Part shown: piece after piece, positions 55,655-64,000 of the stretch
Numbering within the stretch: position 1 is the first letter of the stretch
Layout of the letters: each line of letters opens with the position of its first letter
Source of the DNA: Mycobacterium sp. MS1601
Lineage (GTDB): Bacteria; Actinomycetota; Actinomycetes; Mycobacteriales; Mycobacteriaceae
NCBI RefSeq assembly: GCF_001984215.1
Contig: NZ_CP019420.1
Location: 3,100,001-3,164,000 of the forward strand
DNA length: 64,000 nt
Direction: 5' to 3'
Position numbers and translations under genes: made by a program
Notes under the pieces: generated by a model
Database searches by the model: none
Seen by the model: the letters and a program-made list of their open reading frames with translations, nothing else
What the model was told of the DNA's origin: nothing

Positions 55655-56824
55655 ATGACACTCACCGGCGACCAGCAGCGCGGAGTCCGCTCCGTGCTGC
55701 TGCTGTGCTGGCGTGACAGCGGCCACCCGCAGGGCGGCGGCAGCGAGGCCTATCTGCAGCGCATCGGCGCGCAGCTGGCTGCCACCGGGGTGCGCGTCAC
55801 CTTGCGCACCGCCCGCTACGCCGGTGCTCCGCGCCGAGAGACCGTCGACGGGGTCCGGATCAGCCGCGGCGGTAGCCCCTACACGCTCTACATCTGGGCG
55901 GGCCTGGCCATGGTGTTGGCCCGCCTCGGGCTGGGGCCGCTACGAACGGCGCGCCCCGATGTGGTGATCGACACCCAGAACGGCATCCCGTTCCTGGCCC
56001 GGCTGGCCTACGGACGCAAGGTCGTCCTGCTGGTGCACCACTGCCACCGCGAGCAGTGGCCGGTGGCGGGGCCGGTGCTCGGCCGGATCGGCTGGTTCAT
56101 CGAGTCGCGGCTGTCGCCGTGGATGCATCGCCGCCACCAGTACGTCACGGTCTCGCTGCCCTCGGCGCGCGACCTCACCGCACTCGGAGTGGCGCAGGAG
56201 CGGATAGCGGTGGTGCGCAACGGTCTCGACGAGGTGCCGCCGATCACGGCGCAGCGCTCTGCGACACCCAGGGTGGCGGTGTTGTCGCGGCTGGTGCCCC
56301 ACAAGCAGATCGAGGATGCGCTCGACGCGGTGGCGGCGCTACGCGCGCGCATCCCGGATCTGCACCTGGATGTGGTCGGCGGCGGGTGGTGGCACCAACC
56401 GCTGGTGGACTACGCCGAACTGCTGGGCATCACCGACGCCGTGACCTTCCACGGCCACGTCGACGACGCCACCAAACACGATGTGGTGCAACGGGCCTGG
56501 GTGCATGTGCTGCCGTCCCGCAAAGAGGGCTGGGGGCTGGCGGTGGTGGAAGCCGCCCAACACGGCGTGCCCACCATCGGTTATGCCTCCTCGGGTGGCC
56601 TCGCGGATTCCATCGTCGACGGGGTGACGGGCATCCTGGTGGCCGACCGTGAGGAACTGGTGCAGCGGCTCGAGGAACTGTTGGGTGACGCCGAACTGCG
56701 CACCGGCCTCGGCGACAAGGCCCAGGCCCGCAGCGGCGATTTCTCCTGGCCGCAGAGCGCCGCTGCGATGCGGACGGTGCTCGACGCGGTCCACCGCGGA
56801 CAGCGAGTCAGCGGCGTCGTGTGA
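55655..56824 (+). CDS. Glycosyltransferase family 4 (Rv0225-like)
   Basis: This 389-residue GT-B glycosyltransferase has an N-terminal acceptor domain with the GGSEAYLQRIGAQL loop and a C-terminal nucleotide-sugar domain with VLSRLVPHKQIEDAL and the EGWGLAVVEAAQHGVPTIGY block (E-x7-E motif). The locus fits assembly of an envelope glycolipid or polysaccharide. It matches Rv0225. It overlaps the convergent membrane gene by 17 bases at its 3' end. Confidence 0.9.
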   Translation: MTLTGDQQRGVRSVLLLCWRDSGHPQGGGSEAYLQRIGAQLAATGVRVTLRTARYAGAPRRETVDGVRISRGGSPYTLYIWAGLAMVLARLGLGPLRTARPDVVIDTQNGIPFLARLAYGRKVVLLVHHCHREQWPVAGPVLGRIGWFIESRLSPWMHRRHQYVTVSLPSARDLTALGVAQERIAVVRNGLDEVPPITAQRSATPRVAVLSRLVPHKQIEDALDAVAALRARIPDLHLDVVGGGWWHQPLVDYAELLGITDAVTFHGHVDDATKHDVVQRAWVHVLPSRKEGWGLAVVEAAQHGVPTIGYASSGGLADSIVDGVTGILVADREELVQRLEELLGDAELRTGLGDKAQARSGDFSWPQSAAAMRTVLDAVHRGQRVSGVV

Positions 56825-58475
56825 CGCGGGGCCGGAACCCGGCCAACCCCACCAGCAGCAGTGCGAGCCACCCGCAGTGTGCGGCCAGCACCATCGTGCG
56901 CTGCGCGGACCCGGCGCCGGGAGCATCGCCGCCGACGCGGTAAAGCGTCATCTGCTCATTTTGGTAGGTCACCGGGAGGTGCTCCAGAGTGCTTGCCGCC
57001 GAACCGAACTCGCCGGCCGAGCCGGTCTCCGAGACCACCCATCCCACACCCGCGTCGGAGAGCCGGTGCGGGTCGGCGCCCTCGAGCAGCAGATTCTGCA
57101 CCGCCCGCGCATGCCCGCCTTCACCCAGCACTGTGTCGCCGGAGATGGACAGATCTCCGGTGGTCAGCACGTCGGCCCGCACCCACCGGGGTAGCGGATC
57201 GAGCACCGGCGCGGGCCCGGACCACTCGAACAGCCGCATGGAGTCGGCGGGCAGCACCGCCACCGGCCGCGGGTCGGCGTTGATCTGCGCAGCCACCTCG
57301 GCCCAGCCGTCGGGGTAGCGCACCGGCGACACCTTGCCCCAGACACCCCACGCCAGGTCGGGTAGCACGGCGATCACCGCCACGCAGCAGACCACCGCGG
57401 CGACGGCCGGTTTCAGCCGGATCCGGACCAGCGTCTGCACCGCCCCGGCAGCGGCCAGCGTGTATCCCGGCATGGCCAGCGCAACCCACTTCTGCGCATC
57501 CCGCAGCACCCCGAGTCCGGGCAGGGTCTCCACCACCGCGCGCGTCAGCGCCAGACCGGGCGGGGTGGCCATCAACGCCGGCACCACCACCGCCACCGCC
57601 GCCAGGACCAGCAGGGGCACCGCGGCCCGCACCCGGGCCGCCACCGGCAGCCCAAGGCCCAGCACCACCAACAGCACAGCCGTCGCCGCCAAGGCGAACA
57701 GCGTCGACCGCGATCCCGGAACCGCTTCGGCGTTCCAGATGCCACCCAGCCCGGCAAGGCTGCCCAGAGTCCCGAGCCCCGGTTCAGCGCGCGCGGCGAA
57801 CGCCTCCACCCCGGGCACGCCGGCCGCCCGATATGTCGACAGCGACGAGGCGACTGCCGCCGCCACCAGCCACGGCAGCGCCGCAAGCGTCGACAGCCCT
57901 GTCACCACCGCGCCCAACCGCAGCCGCCCGGCCGAGCCCGGCACCGTCACGCAAACCGCCGCAACCACCGCCGCCAACAGCAGACCTGTCGGCGTCAGCC
58001 CGGCCAGCGCCAGCCAGAACGCCAACTTCAGATACCCGGGTTGACCGGCCCGCAGCCGCAGCACGGTCACCGCCACCCACGGCAGTGCGCCGTAGCCCAC
58101 CAGCAGACTCCAGTGGCCCTGCAACAGACGCTCGGCGACGTAGGGATTCCAGACGGCGACGGTGGCAGCGACGAACTGCCCGGGAAGACCCGCGCCCAGC
58201 ACGTGCGCGGCCAGCCGAGCAGCGCCCCAACCTGCGGCCCACAACCCGGCGATCAGCAGGATCTTGGTCACCAGCCCGCCGTCGATCAGCGTCGACGCCC
58301 ATGCCATGGCGAAGTCCTGCGGCAGCGCCCGTGGAGCGGCTTCGCTGAGTCCCAGCGCGGCGTCGGACAGATAGGACCGCGGTGTGGACACCGCATCGCG
58401 CAACAGTAGATAGCCGGGCCCCAATAGTGGCGCGGTGATCAGCAGGCTCAGTGCCAGGGCGTACCCCGGCACCAC
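56808..58475 (-). CDS. Polytopic membrane protein (Rv0226c-like)
   Basis: A 555-residue protein with many transmembrane helices (about 11) and a C-terminal soluble region (about residues 400-525) before a last helix. The layout resembles membrane glycosyltransferases or arabinofuranosyltransferase-like proteins, but no catalytic motif is certain. I chose GTG 58475, four bases after the stop of the upstream DUF3068 gene; the frame stays open to 58616 inside that gene. Corresponds to Rv0226c. Confidence 0.82.
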   Translation of the reverse strand: MVPGYALALSLLITAPLLGPGYLLLRDAVSTPRSYLSDAALGLSEAAPRALPQDFAMAWASTLIDGGLVTKILLIAGLWAAGWGAARLAAHVLGAGLPGQFVAATVAVWNPYVAERLLQGHWSLLVGYGALPWVAVTVLRLRAGQPGYLKLAFWLALAGLTPTGLLLAAVVAAVCVTVPGSAGRLRLGAVVTGLSTLAALPWLVAAAVASSLSTYRAAGVPGVEAFAARAEPGLGTLGSLAGLGGIWNAEAVPGSRSTLFALAATAVLLVVLGLGLPVAARVRAAVPLLVLAAVAVVVPALMATPPGLALTRAVVETLPGLGVLRDAQKWVALAMPGYTLAAAGAVQTLVRIRLKPAVAAVVCCVAVIAVLPDLAWGVWGKVSPVRYPDGWAEVAAQINADPRPVAVLPADSMRLFEWSGPAPVLDPLPRWVRADVLTTGDLSISGDTVLGEGGHARAVQNLLLEGADPHRLSDAGVGWVVSETGSAGEFGSAASTLEHLPVTYQNEQMTLYRVGGDAPGAGSAQRTMVLAAHCGWLALLLVGLAGFRPRVTRRR

Positions 58476-58479
58476 CCGG

Positions 58480-59703
58480 TTACCGACGGTCGGGCGGACC
58501 CGGATCGGGGTGCAGGTCCGGTCGCTGTGCCGGCAGCTTCTCGGTCTCGGCTTCGGCGGCGGGCATGGGGCCGGTGTCGTCGGCACGCCTGCCACCGAGG
58601 CCGGCGAAGAAACCACCGCTTTCGCCGTCGCCCGGGTCGATCAGGGCGGCCTCGGCGCGCAGGCTGAACGATCCCAGCAGCGCCCCGCCCACCAGAGCGA
58701 TGAGCCCGGCGGCGGTGAAGGTGATGGGGAGCACGCTCGACCACAGACCGATCCGGTCACGTTCATCGCGGGCGGCGGCCACCTGTGATTCGACGGTCTC
58801 CTCGGTGGACGTCACCGTGTAGTCGGCGAGGGTGACCTCGGGCCGTAGCTCGTCACGCGAATAGTAGTGATTGGCATGATCTTCGGACTTGACGATCACG
58901 CCCGACACCGGATCCACCCAGAAGGTCTTCTGAGCCGCGTAATACCGCGTCATGGTGATCGGCTCTTCGGGATCACCTTCCAGCCCCCACTGCTGAGCGC
59001 GGGCGGTGGTTTCGCTGTCCTCGTTGTTGTCGTAGAGCGACGTGTACTTGATGGGCTCGACCAGCTGGCCGTCGGCGTCGTAGCCGATGTTCTGGGTGAA
59101 GCGGTAGGTGGTCAGCCCGTTGACGTCCTCTTCACCTTCGTAGTTGGTGTCGAATGCGCGCTGGGCGATCGGATCGAAGAGGGGGTAGGTCTTCTTCTCG
59201 GTGTTGAACGGGAAGCGGTAGGACAATCCGTCGTGCGGCAGCGCGATGTTGGTCGGCGGCTTGGTGTCCTCGATGGTGCGCGGCTTCTGCACGGAACCAC
59301 CCGGGTGGGTGTCGTCGGAGATGGCCATCGCGGTCTCGCGGTTCATGGTCACCGTGTCGACCATGGCCAGCAGTAGACCGTTGTCCTGCTGCTGATCGGT
59401 TCGCCGCACCGTGGTGCCGACCTGCAGTGTCACCACGTCGGCGTTGGACGGCGATTCGACGGAGACCTGCTGCTGGGAGACCAGCGGGACGTCCTCGTTG
59501 GAGACGAAGCGCTCCCCGAGCAGCGATGCCGGATCCAAAGCGGTGCCGGTGCCTTCACTGACCAGTGAGGCGTCGATGGTCAGCGGGATCCGCTCGATCT
59601 TGCCCGCGGTGTAGGTGGACAGCAGCAGCGCGGCTATCAGCAGGGCTGCGCCCAGACCCAAAATGCCGCACGCCGCGATACGCAACATGACTGCTCGGTT
59701 CAC
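58480..59703 (-). CDS. DUF3068 membrane protein (Rv0227c-like)
   Basis: A 407-residue protein with an N-terminal transmembrane helix (about 5-30), a large extracytoplasmic DUF3068 domain rich in beta strands (conserved YRFPFNTEKKTYPLFDP and YNIG-like NIGYDADG), a second helix near 340-362 and a short cytoplasmic tail. DUF3068 proteins are actinobacterial surface proteins of unknown activity. GTG 59703 has AAGGAAGG about ten bases upstream. It precedes the Rv0226c-like gene by four bases. Confidence 0.88.
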   Translation of the reverse strand: MNRAVMLRIAACGILGLGAALLIAALLLSTYTAGKIERIPLTIDASLVSEGTGTALDPASLLGERFVSNEDVPLVSQQQVSVESPSNADVVTLQVGTTVRRTDQQQDNGLLLAMVDTVTMNRETAMAISDDTHPGGSVQKPRTIEDTKPPTNIALPHDGLSYRFPFNTEKKTYPLFDPIAQRAFDTNYEGEEDVNGLTTYRFTQNIGYDADGQLVEPIKYTSLYDNNEDSETTARAQQWGLEGDPEEPITMTRYYAAQKTFWVDPVSGVIVKSEDHANHYYSRDELRPEVTLADYTVTSTEETVESQVAAARDERDRIGLWSSVLPITFTAAGLIALVGGALLGSFSLRAEAALIDPGDGESGGFFAGLGGRRADDTGPMPAAEAETEKLPAQRPDLHPDPGPPDRR

Positions 59704-59819
59704 GTTGTGCGTGCCTTCCTTCCGTATCACCGCTGGCGGGGCAAACCTCGTTGACCCTAACAGCAGACTCTAAGGCGCTGACTTACCCGAGTTCTGTACC
59801 CATTGGCACACTGGACCCG

Positions 59820-60995
59820 ATGTCTGACGATCAAGTAGGCGGCACTCGCAGCTTCCTGCCCGCCGTCGAGGGTATGCGTGCGTGTGCGGCGATCGGTGTC
59901 GTCGTCACCCACGTAGCCTTCCAGACCGGTCATTCCGCCGGGGTGGACGGCCGCCTGCTCGGCCGGTTCGACCTCGCCGTGGCCGTGTTCTTCGCGCTGT
60001 CGGGTTTCCTGTTGTGGCGTGGTCATGCCGCCGCGGTGCGCGGGCTGCGGCATACACCGCCGACAGGCCGCTATCTGCGGTCTCGGCTGGTGCGGATCAT
60101 GCCGGGATACCTGGTTGCCGTCGTCGTGATCCTGTTGCTCATGCCCGACGCCACCGGTGCCAGCTGGACGGTGTGGTGGGCCAACCTGACGCTGACCCAG
60201 ATCTATGTGCCGTTGACGCTGACTGCCGGGCTGACGCAGATGTGGAGCCTGTCGGTCGAGGTCAGCTTCTATCTGGCGCTGCCGCTGTTGGCGCTCTGCG
60301 CGCGGTGGCTGCCGGTGCGGGCACGCATCCCGGTGATCGCCTTCGTCGCGGTCGCCAGCTGGGGTTGGGCGTGGGCGGTGTCGGCTCTTGACCTGGCTCC
60401 CGAGGGTCTCAACCCGTTGAACTGGCCGCCTGCGTTCGCCTCCTGGTTCGCGGCGGGCATGTTGGTCGCCGAGCTGACCGTCAGCCGGGTGGGTTTCTTT
60501 CATCGACTGGCGCGACGACGGGTGCTGATGGCCCTGGTTGCGGTGGTTGCGTTCCTGGTGGCGGCGTCACCGGTGGCGGGTCCCGAGGGTTTGGTGCCCG
60601 GCACCGCGTCCCAATTCGCCGTCAAGACCGCCATGGGCGCCGTGCTGGCGGCCGCACTGCTGGCGCCCCTGGTACTGGACGAGCCTGGGACGCCGCACCG
60701 AATCCTCGGCAGCCGGGTCATGGTGACGCTCGGTCGCTGGTCCTACGGGCTGTTCGTCTGGCACCTCGCGGCGTTGGCCATGGTGTTCCCGATCATCGGC
60801 GAGTTCGCGTTCAACGGTCACATGCCGACCGTGCTGGTGCTGACGCTGATACTCGGGTTCGCGCTTGCTGCTGTGTCCTACGCGCTGGTGGAACAGCCCT
60901 GCCGACAGGCGCTGCGGCGCTGGGAGTACCGCTCTAAACCACCGGCTCTGGACAGCTCGGTCACCGATACCCCTGAACCCGCGGAGGCACGATGA
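59820..60995 (+). CDS. Membrane acyltransferase, acyltransferase-3 family (Rv0228-like)
   Basis: A 391-residue integral membrane O-acyltransferase with about ten helices. Family marks are FLPAVEGMRACAAIGVVVTH with the catalytic His, FALSGFLLWR, RIMPGYLVAV and LSVEVSFYLALPLL. These enzymes acylate sugars or lipids of the envelope. ATG 59820 starts a conventional N-terminus; the frame upstream to 59751 is not needed. It overlaps the next gene by four bases (ATGA). Matches Rv0228. Confidence 0.9.
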   Translation: MSDDQVGGTRSFLPAVEGMRACAAIGVVVTHVAFQTGHSAGVDGRLLGRFDLAVAVFFALSGFLLWRGHAAAVRGLRHTPPTGRYLRSRLVRIMPGYLVAVVVILLLMPDATGASWTVWWANLTLTQIYVPLTLTAGLTQMWSLSVEVSFYLALPLLALCARWLPVRARIPVIAFVAVASWGWAWAVSALDLAPEGLNPLNWPPAFASWFAAGMLVAELTVSRVGFFHRLARRRVLMALVAVVAFLVAASPVAGPEGLVPGTASQFAVKTAMGAVLAAALLAPLVLDEPGTPHRILGSRVMVTLGRWSYGLFVWHLAALAMVFPIIGEFAFNGHMPTVLVLTLILGFALAAVSYALVEQPCRQALRRWEYRSKPPALDSSVTDTPEPAEAR

Positions 60996-61942
60996 AACCC
61001 GTCATCGCGATCCTGAACGACTACCAGGGTGTCGCACTGTCGTTCGGTGACTTCGATTCTCTGCGTGCGTTTTTCGAGATCCGGGTCTATCGGCATGCTT
61101 TTGCCTCCGATGCGGAGGCGGTGGCCGGGCTGGCCGATGCCCAGGTGCTGGTGGCCATGCGGGAACGTACTTCCCTGGGCCGTGGCGTGATCGAGGCGCT
61201 GCCGCAGCTGAAATTGATCGTCACGACGGGAACGCGCAATGCGGCCATCGATCTGGCCGCCGCCGCCGAACGTGGGGTGGTGGTCAGCGGCACCGGCATG
61301 TCCCGCCATGCCGCCGGCGAGCACACCTGGGCACTGCTGATGGCGGCGGCCCGCCACATCCCCGCCGAGGTGGCGGACGTACGTGCCGGCGGCTGGCAGA
61401 CGTCGGTCGGGACCGAACTGCACGGACGGACGTTGGGCATCGTCGGCCTCGGGCACATCGGCAGTCAGATGGCGCGGTATGCGCAGGCGTTCGGGATGAG
61501 GGTACTGGCGTGGAGCACCAACCTCGATCCCGCCCGCGCCCGTGAGCTGGGAGTCGAGCCGGTCGCCAAGGAGCGGCTGTTTGCCGAATCCGACATCGTG
61601 ACACTGCATCTGGTGCTCAGCGAACGCTCACGTGGGGTGGTGGGTTCTTCCGAGTTGGAGGCGCTGGGTCCGCGTGGGTTGTTGGTGAACACATCGCGCG
61701 GCCCGCTGGTGGACGAGGCTGCACTGGTGGCGGCGCTGTCCTCGGGGACTCTGGGTGCCGCCGCGCTGGACGTGTTCAATGTCGAGCCGCTGCCTGTCGA
61801 TCATCCGCTGCGGACACTGCCCAATGTTGTTGCGACGCCACACATCGGGTTCGTCACCGATGCCGCCTACAGCACGGCCTACTCGCAGGCAGTGGAGGAC
61901 ATCCACGCCTGGTTGCAGGGCGCGCCGATCCGGTTGCTCTAA
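60992..61942 (+). CDS. D-2-hydroxyacid dehydrogenase
   Basis: A 316-residue NAD-dependent dehydrogenase with Rossmann motif GIVGLGHIGSQMARY, catalytic Arg in NTSRGPLVDEAAL, Glu in DVFNVEPLP and His in ATPHIGFV. It interconverts 2-hydroxy acids and 2-oxo acids. The substrate is unknown. It is translationally coupled to the acyltransferase and overlaps the HNH gene by four bases at its 3' end. Confidence 0.9.
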   Translation: MKPVIAILNDYQGVALSFGDFDSLRAFFEIRVYRHAFASDAEAVAGLADAQVLVAMRERTSLGRGVIEALPQLKLIVTTGTRNAAIDLAAAAERGVVVSGTGMSRHAAGEHTWALLMAAARHIPAEVADVRAGGWQTSVGTELHGRTLGIVGLGHIGSQMARYAQAFGMRVLAWSTNLDPARARELGVEPVAKERLFAESDIVTLHLVLSERSRGVVGSSELEALGPRGLLVNTSRGPLVDEAALVAALSSGTLGAAALDVFNVEPLPVDHPLRTLPNVVATPHIGFVTDAAYSTAYSQAVEDIHAWLQGAPIRLL

Positions 61943-63609
61943 AACGGCGGCGGGCCGTTGTCCAGTGTGTTACGGGCGCGCTCGGCGTTGATGCGATAGG
62001 TGCGCTGTTTGGCGCGGTTGCGTTTCCGGTATCCCTGGATGTGGTCGACTTTGTCCGGCGGGGTAGGTGTCGGTGGTGGGGTGTCGATCGGGGCTGACGT
62101 GGTGCAGATCTTTGGGAAGTAGAGGGTGCTGGCGGGCTTGCTGGTGTAGGTCTGTCCGGTGGGCGTGGTGATGGTGATGGTGCCATCGGCAGCTTGGCTG
62201 TCGGTCCATCCGGCCCAGAACGTTTTGCCGAAATGATGGAGTTTGCAGTACATCTTGCCGCCGGAAGCATGGGTCTTGCCCTGAGGCCAGGGGGTCGTGT
62301 GGTCGAACTCGCAGAACTGCGCGGGCCGGTCGCAGTGCGGGAACCGGCATGTCAGATCGCGGGCTCGGGTCCACTCATCGAGGGCGGTTGATGGGCGGTA
62401 GCGGCTTTCGGGGCCGGTCCCGGGTGGTTTGAGGTGGCGGACTTTCGCGCCCTTGGCGATGAGTGCGGCGATCAGCGGCGCCGGCATGGCGCCGAAGCCG
62501 ACGAGGATGCCCGGCGGTGGGTTGGGCGGTGGCGCCTCCGCTGTTTCGCTCTTGCCCTCGGGCCCTGCCGCGCTCTCGGGCCCGGCAGGCCAATCCTGTT
62601 CCACGCCAGAGACTTCACTGTCCGGTGTTGGCCGGCATTCGGCAGGTGAGCTGTCGATGATGGCCTGCGGTTCGCGGGTGCCGTCGGGGTGCACGCGGGT
62701 GCCGTCAGGGTAGACCAGGGTGGCGTTCATCGGTCGCTGATGCGGATCCGCCGGTAGCGGGGCGTCGCCGTCCATCAACGAATCAGGGGCAGCGTCCAGA
62801 GTCTCGGGTTCGGAGTAGATGTGCACCACCACATGCGAGGCGCGGCCATCATCAGTGGCGGCCGAGCACTCCGGCGACCCGCACTGGCAGGCCAAATGAA
62901 AGAACCCCGCCCCCAACGCGCCATGGGCATCGGCGCGACGCTGGTCCAACGTCCGGGGATCGTCTTTGCAGACCCCCTTGGCCATCCCGGTAATCCGCTG
63001 CCAGAACAGCGCGGCATCGGCACCGGTCAGGCGCGCCAAGACCTCGGTCACCCCGTCTTTGGTTTCCAGGATGTCCACACCGCGGTCGCGGACCCGCACC
63101 CGCACCTGGCGCACCGCGGCCGGGTCGTAGCGGTTGACCCACACATCGATGGCGTCGTCGAGCTTCTTCACCGACAGGGCACCCCAGGTGGTCGCGGCCT
63201 CCGCGATGTGTGCCTCCACGGTGGCCAGCACCGCGGGGTCGACGATGTTGAAGGTGCGGTGCACGATGCGCCGGGCGATGTACTCCGAAATCTGCCCGCT
63301 CAAGAGCAGGTCAGCGATCTTCGGCAGCTTGTTGGACAGCGCCAACCCGATTTCCATGTCCCCCGCCGCGCGGCCGTGGCTGCCCCCACTGGCCAACGAC
63401 ACCTCGGCGGCGGCGGATTTCCAGGCCGCTTCGGTGTCGTCGACACTGTCGGAGTCGTCGCTGTAGGTGCGGCTGGTCTTTTCGGCGATGAACAGCAGCC
63501 GGTGGGCGGCGACGGTGGCGGCCAGGGCGGTGTAGGTGGTGATCGCATCGTCGAGTTCGGCGTCGGTCATCTGCGACCGCGCTGTCGAATCCGGAATTCC
63601 TGCGAACAT
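61939..63609 (-). CDS. DUF222 and HNH-endonuclease-domain protein (13E12 family)
   Basis: A 556-residue protein of the 13E12 repeat family: DUF222 from about 15 to 260, a Pro-rich variable linker (with a short PDGTR repeat) and an HNH domain near 445-500 (CRFPHCDRPAQFCEFDHTTP, then MYCKLHHFGKTF). Mycobacteria carry many near-identical copies. DNA cleavage by the HNH domain is inferred. I chose ATG 63609 (MFAGIPDS), because the frame upstream to 63780 runs through a palindromic leader. That leader at 63685-63741 may be part of the repeat unit. Confidence 0.88.
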   Translation of the reverse strand: MFAGIPDSTARSQMTDAELDDAITTYTALAATVAAHRLLFIAEKTSRTYSDDSDSVDDTEAAWKSAAAEVSLASGGSHGRAAGDMEIGLALSNKLPKIADLLLSGQISEYIARRIVHRTFNIVDPAVLATVEAHIAEAATTWGALSVKKLDDAIDVWVNRYDPAAVRQVRVRVRDRGVDILETKDGVTEVLARLTGADAALFWQRITGMAKGVCKDDPRTLDQRRADAHGALGAGFFHLACQCGSPECSAATDDGRASHVVVHIYSEPETLDAAPDSLMDGDAPLPADPHQRPMNATLVYPDGTRVHPDGTREPQAIIDSSPAECRPTPDSEVSGVEQDWPAGPESAAGPEGKSETAEAPPPNPPPGILVGFGAMPAPLIAALIAKGAKVRHLKPPGTGPESRYRPSTALDEWTRARDLTCRFPHCDRPAQFCEFDHTTPWPQGKTHASGGKMYCKLHHFGKTFWAGWTDSQAADGTITITTPTGQTYTSKPASTLYFPKICTTSAPIDTPPPTPTPPDKVDHIQGYRKRNRAKQRTYRINAERARNTLDNGPPPF

Positions 63610-63684
63610 GCCTTCACGATAAACAAGGGGTCCGACAAAACTCAGCCATCGAAAACGGAAGTGACGGATGAGATTAACCCCTCG

Positions 63685-63741
63685 CGAGTGTGGGGTTGTT
63701 CCGCGCCGCACCGCTCCAGAGGAGGCACAACTCCACACTCG
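63685..63741. repeat. Inverted repeat upstream of the 13E12-family gene
   Basis: GAGTGTGGGGTTGT (63686-63699) pairs with ACAACTCCACACTC (63727-63740) with one mismatch, plus one flanking pair. It lies between the HNH gene and the neighbouring acyl-CoA synthetase gene end. It may be a boundary or regulatory part of the 13E12 unit. Confidence 0.7.
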
Positions 63742-63754
63742 GCGGGGAACAGAA

Positions 63755-64000
63755 CTACAACCTAGCCAGGATCTCGTCACGCACCGCGGAGCGCCGCGCC
63801 TTGCCGGCGTCGTCCCGCAACGGGCGATCGACGAACTCGATGATTCGCGGCACCTTGTAACTCTCCAGCCGCGACCCGACGAATTCCAGCAGCTCGTCGG
63901 CGCTCAGCGGGCCCAGCGGCTGCACCAGTGCGTACGGTACTTGGCCCAGATCGTCGTGGGGAACGCCGACGACCAGGCAGGACAACACATCTGGATGAGC
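63755..64000 (-). CDS. Acyl-CoA synthetase, C-terminal end only
   Basis: The frame is open to the window edge and encodes the C-terminal domain of an AMP-forming ligase: AHPDVLSCLVVGVPHDDLGQ, then FVGSRLESYKVPRIIEFVDR and a final DDAGKARRSAVRDEIL with the Lys expected for adenylation. The gene begins outside the window. Confidence 0.85.
   Translation of the reverse strand, partial: AHPDVLSCLVVGVPHDDLGQVPYALVQPLGPLSADELLEFVGSRLESYKVPRIIEFVDRPLRDDAGKARRSAVRDEILARL

Noticed and set aside
1-64000. Mobile island, prophage or CRISPR array
   Set aside because: No integrase, transposase, phage or cas genes, no regularly spaced repeats, and gene order is syntenic with other mycobacteria throughout.

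Overview
The window is 64 kb of GC-rich actinobacterial chromosome and is almost certainly from a Mycolicibacterium (rapid-growing Mycobacterium) species. Gene content and order follow the M. tuberculosis block Rv0184 to Rv0228, with species-specific gains and losses: ilvD, ricR, an L,D-transpeptidase, zmp1, the Omam pair, mmpL11 with hemophores, mmpL3, trmB, pckA, fadD4, lipW, lipC, a wax ester synthase, an aldehyde dehydrogenase and the Rv0224c-Rv0228 cell-envelope genes. No tRNA, rRNA, CRISPR array, prophage or complete insertion sequence was seen.

Layout. 1-6.5 kb: a truncated alpha/beta hydrolase, a quinone-oxidoreductase-like enzyme, a DUF2786 protein, a small metallohydrolase, an O-methyltransferase, aquaporin Z, a flavin monooxygenase and a decayed IclR regulator. 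6.5-10.6 kb: ilvD, a copper-responsive DUF305 lipoprotein-RicR operon with its operator, a thiamine-binding protein and an L,D-transpeptidase. 10.6-10.9 kb: a mosaic of palindromic and tandem repeats. 10.9-19.3 kb: zmp1, omamA/B, Rv0201c-like, mmpL11 and two hemophore-type proteins. 19.3-25.2 kb: a PrrAB-like two-component system, then DUF3054, M23 lipoprotein and flippase-like genes, and an AI-2E family permease. 25.2-34.6 kb: the mmpL3-Rv0207c-trmB operon, a pair of GTPase-like proteins and pckA with a strong terminator. 34.7-44.2 kb: a methyltransferase, fadD4, a secreted protein, a cNMP-binding sensor kinase, lipW, ahpCD, lipC and a wax ester synthase. 44.2-54.8 kb: lipid genes (hydrolase, acyl-CoA synthetase, acyltransferase, paired acyl-CoA dehydrogenases, aldehyde dehydrogenase), arylamine N-acetyltransferase and an AraC-DinB regulator with a reductase. 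54.8-64 kb: methyltransferase, glycosyltransferase, polytopic envelope proteins, acyltransferase, hydroxyacid dehydrogenase, a 13E12-type HNH protein and the end of an acyl-CoA synthetase.

Together the genes serve cell-envelope lipid export (MmpL3, MmpL11), heme and copper handling, neutral-lipid turnover and redox defence.

Two things stand out. Four genes (O-methyltransferase, M23 lipoprotein, mmpL3, lipW) each lose frame by exactly one missing base at a G/C run, which points to consensus errors rather than real gene loss. Several intergenic regions carry clear operator-like palindromes: RicR-type, MerR/SoxR-type before nat, KstR-like before the acyltransferase-fadD operon, and two perfect palindromes around 34.7-35.4 kb.
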